From contig JAABSE010000012.1 in the NCBI GenBank assembly GCA_011390575.1, forward strand, positions 1-60,684: 60,684 nucleotides of DNA, read 5' to 3'. The notes under the pieces were generated by a model. The model was given only the letters and a program-made list of their open reading frames with translations, made no database searches and had not been told where the DNA came from. Position numbers and translations under genes: made by a program. This DNA comes from Sphingobacteriia bacterium (GTDB lineage Bacteria > Bacteroidota > Bacteroidia > Bacteroidales > UBA7960). Shown piece by piece: positions 1-8,200 of this stretch (positions within the stretch are counted from its first letter, which is position 1; each line of letters begins with the position of its first letter).

Positions 1-2221
1 TTGGGTTGCTCAAACTCTTGATGGCCCATGGTCTTACCTGGGAGAAACCTGCCTGAGCGGTGCTTTCGACCTTTCCAATGGTGTTGATGACACTGGTGCT
101 TCTTTCGTTCTTGACTGGGCACGTTATGTAAAAGTTGTGGATGTAACTGACGAAGCTGATTTCAGCAACGGTGACGGTTTTGACGTTAATGGCATCTCTA
201 TTATCAACACTCCATCAGCACCTGAATTTGCTGCACTCCAAATCACCATTACTCCTGAAGTAGAAGGTGCGGTATATACCGTTCTGAACGAAGAAGGTGA
301 AGAGGTTGATATCAACAACATCAGCGAAAGCGGAACTTACACCATCTTCTTTGAATTCGAAGGTTGTTTTTCCAACGAATTTGATTTTGACGTTGAATTC
401 CCCGAGCCTATCATAGTTGAAGCAGAAGTGGCTGATGTAAGCTGTTTCGAAGGATTTGACGGTTCTGCTGAGATCAGCATCACCGGAGGTACTGCTCCTT
501 ACACCATCATTTTCGACGGTGAAGAAATTGAAGGCAACATGATTACCGGTCTGGCTGCAGGCACTTATACTGCAACTGTAGTTGATGACAAAGGTTGTGT
601 TGAAATGGTTCAATTTGATATCGATGAGCCGACTCAGCTGGTTGTTGGGCAAGACAATGGAGAAATCCTTTGCTATGGAGGCACTACAACAGTAAGCCTT
701 GACATCACAGGTGGTACTGCTCCTTATGTATTGACTGACGACGACAACAGTGACTTTGAACTGGAAATTGATGAAGCCGGACTGGTTGAACTTGACGGTT
801 TTGTATACGGACAGTACAACTGGACTGTAACTGACGCCAACGGATGCTACGTTGGTGTAGAATTCTTCCTTGACCAGCCTGAAGAGCTTGAAGCTGAAGA
901 ATCCTATGCTCCTATTGCCTGCTTCGGTGGCACTACAGATGTAACAGTAACCGCCACAGGAGGCGCAGATGAAAGTCCATACATGCTTTATGACGGAGTG
1001 ATTTCTGAGGAAACCCTGGTTGCTGAATTTACTGACTTCACAGTAATAAATAATAAGGGTGAAGGTAGTTACTACTGGATTGTTGTTGATGCTAACGGTT
1101 GTGAAACTGTTGTTGAATTCGAAATAGAGCAGCCTGAAGAGTTTACTGCTGATTTTGAACTTGACCCTGAGCAAATCCTTTGCCACAACGGCCTGACTGA
1201 CGTTATCGTTACGGGTAATGGCGGAACAGAACCTTACCTGCTAAACTTAGGTGATGGCAACGTAATTGAATTCTACGGTGGTTCATATACCGTTAATGAA
1301 ATTGCACCTGGTATGGCTTACAGCTGGACTGTAACTGACGCCAATGAATGTGTTGAGATTCCCATCGAGTTCGAAATTGAGAATCCTGATCCGATTGAAG
1401 TGGTTTCTGTTGACACTGAGGATATCCTCTGTTTCGAAGGAGACAATGGCTTCATCAACATCGTTGCTCAAGGCGGCACAGGTGCTCTTACCTACGCACT
1501 TGACGGAGGCGATGCACAAGACAATGGTTATTTCGCAGACCTCACTGCAGGTGACTATGATATCACCATTATGGATGCCAATGGCTGCTTCATAGTAGAA
1601 ACAGTAACCCTGACTGAACCTGAAGAACTGGTTGTTGACCTTGTCATCACTTATGCAACAGGTATGGACGAAAACGACGGTGAAATCGAAGGTATGATTT
1701 CCGGTGGCGTTGGACCTTACAATGTATGTCTGTTTACTGATTGTGATTACAACCCAGACGAAGCCAATGAAGACTATGACAAGTCTCAGGGATTCCTGCA
1801 CTTCGGATTAGAACCAGGAAGCTACCAGGTAGTAGTTACTGACCAGAATGGTTGCCAGTGGATCGAATGTGTTGAAATCGGAATTGAAGAAGAATACGAA
1901 GTTGACCTTGTTACCCAGAAAGACGAAGATCCTTTGTCTGATGGAAACGTCATGGCAACTGAAGCACAGGTTAGTGTTTATCCTAACCCCTTCACTACCC
2001 AGGCAACTATCGAGTTTAGCCTTACTGAAAATTCTGATGTAACCCTGGAGATCTACAACCTTGTAGGTGAAAGAGTAGCTGTAATATACAACGGTCATGT
2101 GAATGCATTTGAAAGCCACAAACATACTTTCAATGCTGAATCACTGCCCAATGGTATTTACATCTACAGACTTACTGCAGGTGAAAAAGTATTCCACGAC
2201 AGAATTATCCTCACCAGGTAA
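1..2221 (+). CDS. SprB-repeat surface protein with T9SS C-terminal sorting domain (5' end outside window)
   Basis: The reading frame is open from base 2, so the start lies upstream; 739 residues are visible. From about base 415 there are some six repeats of 75-85 residues. Each begins near a Cys followed by Gly (SCFEGFDG, LCYGGTT, ACFGGTT, LCHNGLT, LCFEGDNG), carries a central TGGTAPY-like turn and ends in D-x-x-G-C (DDKGC, DANGC). That is the SprB repeat pattern known from gliding adhesins and other large Bacteroidota surface proteins. The last 80 or so residues (from base 1976, VYPNPF, through LPNGIYIYRL) are a type A T9SS sorting domain, which directs passage through the type IX machinery and cell-surface attachment. 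The chain is strongly acidic. Likely role: adhesin or surface-layer component; the specific function cannot be told without the N-terminus. It ends at a strong terminator. Confidence 0.93.
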   Translation, partial: WVAQTLDGPWSYLGETCLSGAFDLSNGVDDTGASFVLDWARYVKVVDVTDEADFSNGDGFDVNGISIINTPSAPEFAALQITITPEVEGAVYTVLNEEGEEVDINNISESGTYTIFFEFEGCFSNEFDFDVEFPEPIIVEAEVADVSCFEGFDGSAEISITGGTAPYTIIFDGEEIEGNMITGLAAGTYTATVVDDKGCVEMVQFDIDEPTQLVVGQDNGEILCYGGTTTVSLDITGGTAPYVLTDDDNSDFELEIDEAGLVELDGFVYGQYNWTVTDANGCYVGVEFFLDQPEELEAEESYAPIACFGGTTDVTVTATGGADESPYMLYDGVISEETLVAEFTDFTVINNKGEGSYYWIVVDANGCETVVEFEIEQPEEFTADFELDPEQILCHNGLTDVIVTGNGGTEPYLLNLGDGNVIEFYGGSYTVNEIAPGMAYSWTVTDANECVEIPIEFEIENPDPIEVVSVDTEDILCFEGDNGFINIVAQGGTGALTYALDGGDAQDNGYFADLTAGDYDITIMDANGCFIVETVTLTEPEELVVDLVITYATGMDENDGEIEGMISGGVGPYNVCLFTDCDYNPDEANEDYDKSQGFLHFGLEPGSYQVVVTDQNGCQWIECVEIGIEEEYEVDLVTQKDEDPLSDGNVMATEAQVSVYPNPFTTQATIEFSLTENSDVTLEIYNLVGERVAVIYNGHVNAFESHKHTFNAESLPNGIYIYRLTAGEKVFHDRIILTR

Positions 2222-2240
2222 TCAATCCTGACATAAACAT

Positions 2241-2272
2241 AAAAAAAGCCATCCTTCGGGGTGGCTTTTTTT
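2241..2272. terminator. Bidirectional Rho-independent terminator
   Basis: A-tract, stem GCCA-CC / GG-TGGC closed by a TTCG loop, then a T-tract. It reads as a terminator in both directions. It lies 20 bases after the SprB-repeat gene and 44 bases after the convergent yqeY gene, and so can serve both. Confidence 0.9.
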
Positions 2273-2315
2273 ATGACTTTTTCTCAGGAAAAACCCTGGG
2301 TTGCAAAAAATTGAA

Positions 2316-2765
2316 TTACGAGAGCAAATCTTTCACTATGTCAGAAACCAGCTTATTATCCGCTTTTCCTGCCAGTTCTTTGGAAGCAGCTCCCATTACT
2401 TTACCCATATCTTTCATACTGCTGGCCCCCAATTTCTCAATCAGTTCTTTCACTACCTTACGAATATCTTCTTCAGACAACTGCTCGGGAAGATAACTAT
2501 TGATAATCTCAGCCTGTGTCTCTTCCACTTCGGCCAGATCTTTTCTGTTTTGCTGCACATAAAGTTCTGCAGCATCCTTTCTCTGTTTTACCAGTCTCTT
2601 CAGAATCTTTATCTCCGCATCTTCATCTATGGTGTTTCCACCACCTTTCTCAGTCTTTTGCAACAGAAGGGCGCTTTTTACTGCTCTCAATGCTTCCAGT
2701 TTTTCTTTCTCTTTGGCAAGCATTGCCTTTTTAACATCCTGGTCAATTTTTTCAAGTAAACTCAT
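2316..2765 (-). CDS. yqeY: GatB/YqeY domain protein
   Basis: A 149-residue all-helical cytosolic protein resembling the YqeY family, which is related to the tRNA-binding tail of the GatB amidotransferase subunit. Recognisable features are the N-terminal MSLLEKIDQDVKKAM, the EKLEALRAVKSAL helix, the charged IDEDAEIKILKRLVKQRKDA helix, the SYLPEQLSEEDI hinge and the C-terminal GKVMGAASKELAGKAD segment. The start at 2765 (MSLLEK) fits family length; an extension of 15 hydrophobic residues upstream has no support. A TAnnTTTG -7 element sits just upstream. The family is linked to tRNA amidotransfer by homology, but its exact role is not established. Confidence 0.92.
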   Translation of the reverse strand: MSLLEKIDQDVKKAMLAKEKEKLEALRAVKSALLLQKTEKGGGNTIDEDAEIKILKRLVKQRKDAAELYVQQNRKDLAEVEETQAEIINSYLPEQLSEEDIRKVVKELIEKLGASSMKDMGKVMGAASKELAGKADNKLVSDIVKDLLS

Positions 2766-2788
2766 AATTACCGGTTTTAGATTTATCA

Positions 2789-2796
2789 CAAAAATA
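2789..2796 (-). promoter_or_regulatory. Bacteroidota -7 promoter element for yqeY
   Basis: The minus strand reads TATTTTTG, an exact TAnnTTTG match, 24 bases before the yqeY start. No convincing -33 TTTG was found at normal spacing, so this is a moderate call. Confidence 0.4.
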
Positions 2797-3034
2797 ATAA
2801 AACATAACAAGGGTTTGAAAATAAAGTTGAAACGTTGATTGGCTAAGGCTTATCCCCAAAAAGGCCCTACCACAAACTTTTACTTCTCCCGACTTTTAAA
2901 ATTTTTCCTAATTCCCTGCCCGAACCTTATTTAATTCCATTAAAACAACATTAATTATCCATGAGCTGTAGATTATGCCAAATATTTTTTTTAACTTTAA
3001 CTAACTATTTTCAGTCATCTAAATAATCATACGT

Positions 3035-3604
3035 TTGAACAAGAATAAGCAACAGCAGAAAGAACTGCAACGAAAAGAGCAAGCTCGTCAAGAATATCTC
3101 AATAAATTGAAGCCCCTGCTTTACGCCTTTGTCGCATGGTTTGGAATTCTGGCCATCCTTCACATTCCGTTTGTCAAGGATTACCTTAGGCAAATCATGG
3201 TAGGCTTTACCCATAGTTCAGCTATTATTACCGGCAAACTCCTGTTTTTACCCATCAGCGACAAAGGGGGCCCTATTCTTGATTATGACGGATTTGGCAT
3301 GAAGGTAATTCTGGAATGCACCGCTTACAATTTCTACCTTTTCGCAGCTATGATAACCATTTTCTCCCAATGGTCGTTAAAGGACAAGCTTATCAATCTG
3401 GCCCTTTTCCTGGGGGTTATCTTTATTTTGAATAATATGCGATTTTTTGTCATGGGAGTAATTGGCAAAACTCACCCTCATTTATTTGTTAGCATACACG
3501 ATTATTTCTGGAATATTATGTTTGGTTTAATGATTTTCCTCATTTATGTATGGGCCGATCGCAGGGCGGGAGGCATTTTTGCACCTGTAAAGAATATATC
3601 CTGA
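3035..3604 (+). CDS. Exosortase/archaeosortase family transpeptidase (short, XrtH-like)
   Basis: A 189-residue multi-pass membrane protein with the three catalytic residues of the exosortase/archaeosortase family: Cys95 in ECTAYNF, Arg136 in N-x-x-R (NNMRFF), and His155 in H-x-x-x-W (HDYFW). Hydrophobic helices lie at about 26-47, 97-112, 117-132 and 157-174. Exosortases cut proteins bearing a short C-terminal tripartite tail at the inner membrane and are thought to transfer them to another molecule. The short form, without the long N-terminal helical region of XrtA-type enzymes, together with the IPL-x-x-W tail of the protein at 5687, suggests kinship with XrtH (IPTLxxWG-specific); this class assignment is from memory. 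The start is TTG at 3035, because an in-frame stop lies at 3020 and the next ATG is deep in the protein. The N-terminus is very Lys/Gln/Glu-rich. It is the first gene of a four-gene cassette. Confidence 0.85.
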   Translation: MNKNKQQQKELQRKEQARQEYLNKLKPLLYAFVAWFGILAILHIPFVKDYLRQIMVGFTHSSAIITGKLLFLPISDKGGPILDYDGFGMKVILECTAYNFYLFAAMITIFSQWSLKDKLINLALFLGVIFILNNMRFFVMGVIGKTHPHLFVSIHDYFWNIMFGLMIFLIYVWADRRAGGIFAPVKNIS

Positions 3605-3677
3605 CAAATTCTGACTTCCACCGAAGTACAAGAACTAAAAGGAATGCTATTAACTGACTCAATGACAATTTGAATTT

Positions 3678-4205
3678 ATGGTAAAAAAAATCGCTATACT
3701 GGTAACAGCCTCTGTTTTGATTACCGTTTTATGGTTTAACGGGCTGGAGAAAGTCTACGGCCATATACTTGTCTTCACCACCAATACCATTGTAGGTATA
3801 GGCAGCAGCCAGACCGATATCAAGGTGGAGACTACAGACGAGGATTTAGTATTCCGTGTTACCACTATCATCGATGGCAAACGGGGATCCTACCCGCAGC
3901 GTGCACAAAGCCTGCTGCTGCCAGCAGTAATTGTGCTGAGCTGGATTCCACTTTTATTTTTCAGTTTGCCGGCAAAACAGGCAGCAAAGCAAGGGGCCTT
4001 CGACTTTGGCTTATTTCTTCTTTTTCAGGTACTGTTCATGATCTTACTTACATTTTATTACAATTCGGAGCTGGCCAAATACCTTTTTCATCTTATGATG
4101 GAGGCTTTCTATGTTTTTGCGGTTATTGTTATCATTAAGGATTCCTATAAGTATCCTGCGATCTGGAAAACAGAACCTCATCAAACTACAATAGAAAGAA
4201 AATGA
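3678..4205 (+). CDS. Exosortase-associated membrane protein
   Basis: A 175-residue protein with one N-terminal membrane helix (about 4-20), a predicted extracytoplasmic segment (about 40-78, rich in Thr/Asp and containing DGKRGSYPQRAQ), and three further helices (79-97, 110-127, 136-154). It lies 73 bases after the exosortase and overlaps the regulator by four bases. Several exosortase classes have a co-encoded small membrane partner. I recall one described for the XrtH class but cannot verify homology here. Likely role (inference): partner or substrate-presenting subunit of the exosortase. No catalytic motif is visible. Confidence 0.6.
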   Translation: MVKKIAILVTASVLITVLWFNGLEKVYGHILVFTTNTIVGIGSSQTDIKVETTDEDLVFRVTTIIDGKRGSYPQRAQSLLLPAVIVLSWIPLLFFSLPAKQAAKQGAFDFGLFLLFQVLFMILLTFYYNSELAKYLFHLMMEAFYVFAVIVIIKDSYKYPAIWKTEPHQTTIERK

Positions 4206-5413
4206 TTGCTGAACATCTACATATAATCCTTTTTTCAATTCCTGTTTATCAGCTGTTCTATTTCACAACGCAGGTGATAATTGCAAAACACTATCACGCA
4301 CAAAGAGTCCTGGGAGGACTGTTCTTACTTTTGATCAGCATGATGGCTGTTATAAATGCTTTTAGTTTTTATCAATCTCCCCCTCAATATCTTTATGAGG
4401 GTCTGTTTTACACCTTATTTGTTGCAGCTGCATCAACTCTGTTTTTTTATAGTTATTGTGTGGAACACCCCGGCAGAAGGTTTGTTCATGCAGATATACT
4501 TAAACACTACATCATTCCGGTTGCTTTTATATTTGTTTGGTTGGGTGTGCTTTTTATTCCCAACGAAATTCAAAACGCAAATGCTATGCGCACAGAGGCC
4601 ATCGGCAGTAGTTTTGTGTTCTCTCATAAGTTTTTCAGTCTCGGTTTTTCTGGTATTGCCATTCTGTATTTCCTGGGTTTAATCTTCGCCAATCTTTTCT
4701 CCATAGCATCCATTACGAAGAGAAGAATTATAGCTCCGAAATCATTTACTGTATGGGAAAAAGAAAAAAAACATTTACCAGCCATTTACCTTCTCTCATT
4801 CATTGTTCTCTCAGCGCTAGTTCTGTTTCATATTCCCGGCATGAAGAATAATCCTTCATTACTCATTACTTACAATTTAATACTTCTTTTGCCGGGAGGA
4901 CTTCTCGGGCAGCAGCTGACAAACCTTCTCAACAACAGTCAACCTGTTTCTCTCCCTGAAGCACGAAAAAACAGAACGAACCCCAACCCTGCAAAAGAAC
5001 TCTTTCCTGATCCTGAATTCTCTCCAGCCAAAACCAGTGATGCAATCCCACCCATCATCACCAGAGAGGAAAAAGATCTTTTACAGGAGAAGCTTCAAAA
5101 GGTGATGGATGAAAAAAAACCGTTTACCAATCCCAGGTTCAGCCTTGATGATTTATGTCTGCTGTTGGGAATAAATAAAAGAAAGGCAGGTTACCTTATC
5201 AATCATGTCATGAACAATAACTTTTACGGATTGGTAAATGAATACAGGGTAGAAGAAAGCATAAAACTGTTAAACAGTGATGAGCATAAGAAATTCACCA
5301 TAGAAACCATTGCGTTGATGTCCGGCTTTCAGTCTAAATCTTCTTTTTACGCTGCCTTCAAAAAATACAAGAATATCACCCCCGGGGAATACAAAGAGAT
5401 AAAAGCACTGTGA
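4202..5413 (+). CDS. Membrane-embedded AraC-family transcriptional regulator
   Basis: A 403-residue two-part protein. Residues 1-240 hold seven hydrophobic segments (about 11-29, 36-52, 66-85, 103-119, 144-168, 192-210, 220-238). A Pro/Asn-rich linker (245-285) leads to an AraC-type double helix-turn-helix at about 290-400: FSLDDLCLLLGINKRKAGYL as the first HTH, then EESIKLL, and the diagnostic second half FTIETIALMSGFQSKSSFYA / FKKYKNITPGEYK. The fusion implies a sensor in the membrane acting directly on DNA. Its start codon overlaps the stop of the exosortase partner (ATGA at 4202-4205), so translation is coupled. It probably controls the sorting cassette, most simply the promoter at 5614-5647. 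The ligand is unknown. Confidence 0.85.
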   Translation: MIAEHLHIILFSIPVYQLFYFTTQVIIAKHYHAQRVLGGLFLLLISMMAVINAFSFYQSPPQYLYEGLFYTLFVAAASTLFFYSYCVEHPGRRFVHADILKHYIIPVAFIFVWLGVLFIPNEIQNANAMRTEAIGSSFVFSHKFFSLGFSGIAILYFLGLIFANLFSIASITKRRIIAPKSFTVWEKEKKHLPAIYLLSFIVLSALVLFHIPGMKNNPSLLITYNLILLLPGGLLGQQLTNLLNNSQPVSLPEARKNRTNPNPAKELFPDPEFSPAKTSDAIPPIITREEKDLLQEKLQKVMDEKKPFTNPRFSLDDLCLLLGINKRKAGYLINHVMNNNFYGLVNEYRVEESIKLLNSDEHKKFTIETIALMSGFQSKSSFYAAFKKYKNITPGEYKEIKAL

Positions 5414-5613
5414 ATTTATAATCAATCATCAAAACCTCCCGGCAACCAAAACAATTGCAGTTTCCATAATCCAAACCTGATTTGTATTCAATATTATTCA
5501 CATTGAGAACGAAATATGGTTTTTACACAAAAACATTTAATCTGCTGGTTAGATGCTATTTAAATGTTCATGTAAATTTATTCAAACAAACCTACTCATT
5601 TTTATCGATTTTT

Positions 5614-5647
5614 TTTGCTGTCTTATGGCATCTTAAACATATCTTTG
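5614..5647 (+). promoter_or_regulatory. Bacteroidota promoter for the sorting-substrate gene
   Basis: TTTG at 5614-5617 and TATCTTTG (TAnnTTTG) at 5640-5647, separated by 22 bases, lie 39 bases before the ATG at 5687. Both boxes match the primary sigma factor consensus of Bacteroidota. The substrate gene therefore seems to be transcribed separately from the exosortase/regulator genes upstream. Confidence 0.6.
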
Positions 5648-5686
5648 AGGAAATTTATTTTATTTAAAATCCAAAAAGAAAAACGC

Positions 5687-6481
5687 ATGAAAAATCTAAA
5701 ACAAACTTTGACATTCCTTCTTTTCTTGCTGGCATCTGTTTCATTTCTCACAGCCCAGCAAGTGCAAACCATTCATGATCCCAATGTCACTCCTACTATC
5801 ACACCGGAAGAAATTTATGAGATGGGTCAGCGAGCCACTCCCAAATCGGATCTTATAGTTCTTGACTTTGAAGGACTGGGAAACACGCAACCCATTCTTG
5901 ATTTTTACAACGGAGGTATGGCCGGCGGTGGTTTTGGTCCCGGACCTGATTTTGGTGTAACATTTTCGGGGGCAACATTATCCATTATTGCCGGATATGC
6001 TGGTGGTTCAGGAAACTTTCAGAATGAACCTTCACCGAGTACCGTTATGTTTTTTCTGGATGAAAACAATGCTATTATGAACGTTGAAGCAGGTTTTGAA
6101 ACCGGTTTCTCATTCTACTACTCAGCCACCGATCAGCCCGGCAGTGTAGAGGTTTATGACGAAGTAGGAGGAGAAGGTAACCTGCTTGCTTCTTTGGACC
6201 TCCCAGCCCTGGGTTCACTGCCTATTCCGGGAGGAGATTACAACATATGGGAACCTATAGGAGTTACCTTTGAGGGAATTGCTAAATCTGTAAAATTTAT
6301 TGGTGCGGCAGACTTTATTGCTTTTGACGATGTTACTTTTGGCAGCGAAATTCCCGGAGGAGATGAAGATGATGACGATGACGATGAAGAACCTGCAATT
6401 CCTTTATCGAACTGGGCATTATTGCTGGGTCTTGGACTCATCCTGTTATTTACCATGATGAGGCTCAGGAGAATTCTGTAA
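5687..6481 (+). CDS. Secreted protein with IPL-x-W-type exosortase sorting signal (cassette substrate)
   Basis: 264 residues. An N-terminal signal peptide (about 1-23, ending LTAQQ) is followed by a Gly-rich beta domain (about 55-222). That domain starts VLDFEGLGNTQPILDFYNGG and ends FDDVTFG, a layout like the globular domains of many PEP-CTERM proteins. Next come an acidic run (226-235, eight Asp and three Glu nearby) and a C-terminal tripartite tail: the short motif IPLSNWA (238-244), a hydrophobic helix (245-258), and the basic end RLRRIL. This matches the architecture of IPTL/PEP-CTERM sorting signals and is not a T9SS domain. The start at 5687 is set by the signal peptide and the promoter. 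It is the only protein in the window with such a tail, next to the only exosortase, so it is probably the dedicated substrate. Its final location and partner molecule are unknown. Confidence 0.8.
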   Translation: MKNLKQTLTFLLFLLASVSFLTAQQVQTIHDPNVTPTITPEEIYEMGQRATPKSDLIVLDFEGLGNTQPILDFYNGGMAGGGFGPGPDFGVTFSGATLSIIAGYAGGSGNFQNEPSPSTVMFFLDENNAIMNVEAGFETGFSFYYSATDQPGSVEVYDEVGGEGNLLASLDLPALGSLPIPGGDYNIWEPIGVTFEGIAKSVKFIGAADFIAFDDVTFGSEIPGGDEDDDDDDEEPAIPLSNWALLLGLGLILLFTMMRLRRIL

Positions 6482-6504
6482 GCACAACTTTATTCTAATA
6501 CAGA

Positions 6505-6542
6505 CCAAAAAAAAGGCCCTCGCTAAGGGCCTTTTTTTTGGT
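6505..6542. terminator. Bidirectional Rho-independent terminator
   Basis: CCAAAAAAAAGGCCC / GGGCCTTTTTTTTGG forms a long perfect stem around a short loop, with T-tracts on both strands. It separates the sorting cassette from the convergent end of the dcw operon (ftsZ). Confidence 0.93.
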
Positions 6543-6557
6543 TTTGTCATTCAACCG

Positions 6558-8102
6558 TTAATCAACATTATCATGCAGAAAAGAGTTGTTGGACTTTATC
6601 TGGGTTTTTCCTTCCCCATCAAAAAGAGTATATCTTGAGATGTGAGATTCATTGCTGGCAGGTACTTTATTAAGCTCAACCTTTCTCCTCAGGTAGGCAG
6701 GTTCCTTTTCAAGATCCTGCAGTCCTTCGGGAGTTTTAAGTTTAAGACTCAACTCACGCAACCTCTGTTCTCTTTCCCTGGCTTTGGCCTTGAGCCCCAA
6801 ATCATCGCTACTGCTCTGTTCATCATCATTTAACACATAGCGCTTAATTTCGGCGGGAGGTTCCTGCTCATTTCCTTTTTCAGGGACAAAATTAGGTTTA
6901 AAGATTTTATCGTCTCGCCGGGTTTCTACATCAACATGTGTAGGCGTTGAAGGTTTTTCATTTCGCTGATTGCCGGCAGCACCTTCCTGCTGCGTTGAAG
7001 AACTCCTGGAAATAACCTTCATTTCCATATTCTCTTCCTTCCTTGATTCTTCTTTGGGCTGGGCATTGGTATCAAGTGATACCACTTTTTTCTGAGCAGG
7101 TTTACTTTCCAGGTTATACCCCAGGTCTGAGCTTTCCCCAAAACCTGTTGCCACCAAAATAACGGTAATTTTATTCCCCAGGCTCTCATCTTTGCCATAG
7201 CCCCAGATAATATCAGCAGTAGAACCGGCTTCGGTCTGGATATAATCTGTTATCTCGGTGATTTCATCCATTAGTATTTCTTCCTTACCACTGACAATGT
7301 TCAGCAGTACATTGCTGGCACCTCTGATATTGTTGTCATTAAGCAAGGGTGAAGCCAATGCCATTTCAACGGCTTTTATTGCCCGGTTATCTCCCTCGGC
7401 ACTTCCGCTACCCATAATGGCAACACCACTGTCTGACATTACCGTTTTTACATCTGCGAAGTCAACGTTTACACCACCAGTAAGAGTGATAATTTCGGCA
7501 ATCCCTTTGGCGGCAGTTGTAAGAACGTTATCAGCTTTAGAAAATGCATCCGTAACAGAGAGGTTCCCATAGAGTTCTCTTAGCTTGTCATTGCAGATAA
7601 CAATAAGAGCATCCACATTCTCTTTAAGCTCCTGAAGCCCTTCTTCTGCCTGCAACCGGCGTTTTCGACCTTCGAAAGCAAACGGAATGGTAACGATTCC
7701 TACCGTAAGAATACTCAAATCCTTACAGGCTTTGGCAATGACAGGAGCTGCACCGGTACCGGTTCCGCCTCCCATTCCGGCAGTTAGAAAGATCATCTTG
7801 GTATTCACTTCCAGCAGTTCCCTGATACGATCAAGGTCTTCAATGGCTGCATTTTTTCCAACAGCAGGAATGCTGCCTGCTCCACGTCCTTCTGTCAAAC
7901 TCACACCGAGTTGAATCTTATTGGGTACAGGGCTGCAGTCAAGGGCTTGCGAATCGGTATTGCAGACAATAAAGTCTACGCCTTCAATACCCTGGCTAAA
8001 CATGTAATTAACAGCATTACTACCTCCGCCGCCTATTCCTAAGACTTTGATGTGTGAAGATTGGTTTTTTGGCAAATCGAAATTTATCATGTCTGAGTTC
8101 AT
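6558..8102 (-). CDS. ftsZ: Cell division tubulin homologue FtsZ
   Basis: 514 residues; cytosolic GTPase that polymerises into the Z-ring. The GTP-binding tubulin signature GGGTGTG is at 111-117, and the catalytic T7 loop is NVDFADVKTVM. The core ends near 320 and is followed by a long, charged, low-complexity linker rich in Glu, Lys, Ser and Gln. A conserved-C-terminus-like segment EPAYLRRK (467-474) resembles the FtsA-binding peptide of other FtsZs. It is followed by about 40 more residues ending SFLHDNVD, so the binding peptide is not at the very end. This is the last gene of the dcw operon, 98 bases after ftsA; that gap is the largest in the distal part of the operon and could hold an extra promoter, although no clear TAnnTTTG was found. 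Confidence 0.98.
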   Translation of the reverse strand: MNSDMINFDLPKNQSSHIKVLGIGGGGSNAVNYMFSQGIEGVDFIVCNTDSQALDCSPVPNKIQLGVSLTEGRGAGSIPAVGKNAAIEDLDRIRELLEVNTKMIFLTAGMGGGTGTGAAPVIAKACKDLSILTVGIVTIPFAFEGRKRRLQAEEGLQELKENVDALIVICNDKLRELYGNLSVTDAFSKADNVLTTAAKGIAEIITLTGGVNVDFADVKTVMSDSGVAIMGSGSAEGDNRAIKAVEMALASPLLNDNNIRGASNVLLNIVSGKEEILMDEITEITDYIQTEAGSTADIIWGYGKDESLGNKITVILVATGFGESSDLGYNLESKPAQKKVVSLDTNAQPKEESRKEENMEMKVISRSSSTQQEGAAGNQRNEKPSTPTHVDVETRRDDKIFKPNFVPEKGNEQEPPAEIKRYVLNDDEQSSSDDLGLKAKAREREQRLRELSLKLKTPEGLQDLEKEPAYLRRKVELNKVPASNESHISRYTLFDGEGKTQIKSNNSFLHDNVD

Positions 8103-8200
8103 ATTTTCTGGTTCTAAGGTAGTTATTAATAAAAAAAATATTTATTCGTTACGGATTTTTTATCAACAGATTTTTAGGCTAAAATGTTAATAAAATCACA

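Noticed and set aside
215..1186. Long open frame antisense to the SprB-repeat gene
   Set aside because: Its translation has no recognisable domain and mirrors the repetitive codon use of the sense gene; the sense frame has clear repeats and a sorting domain.
410..1875. Possible CRISPR-like or tandem DNA repeat array
   Set aside because: The repetition is at protein level (SprB repeats of about 80 codons) with diverged DNA; there is no short constant repeat and no unique spacer pattern.
3035..3604. Assignment of the exosortase to the XrtF or XrtN classes known from Bacteroidota
   Set aside because: XrtN pairs with a VPEID-type tail and XrtF with no known tail; the IPL-x-W tail here fits the XrtH type better. 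The class stays unproven without a profile search.
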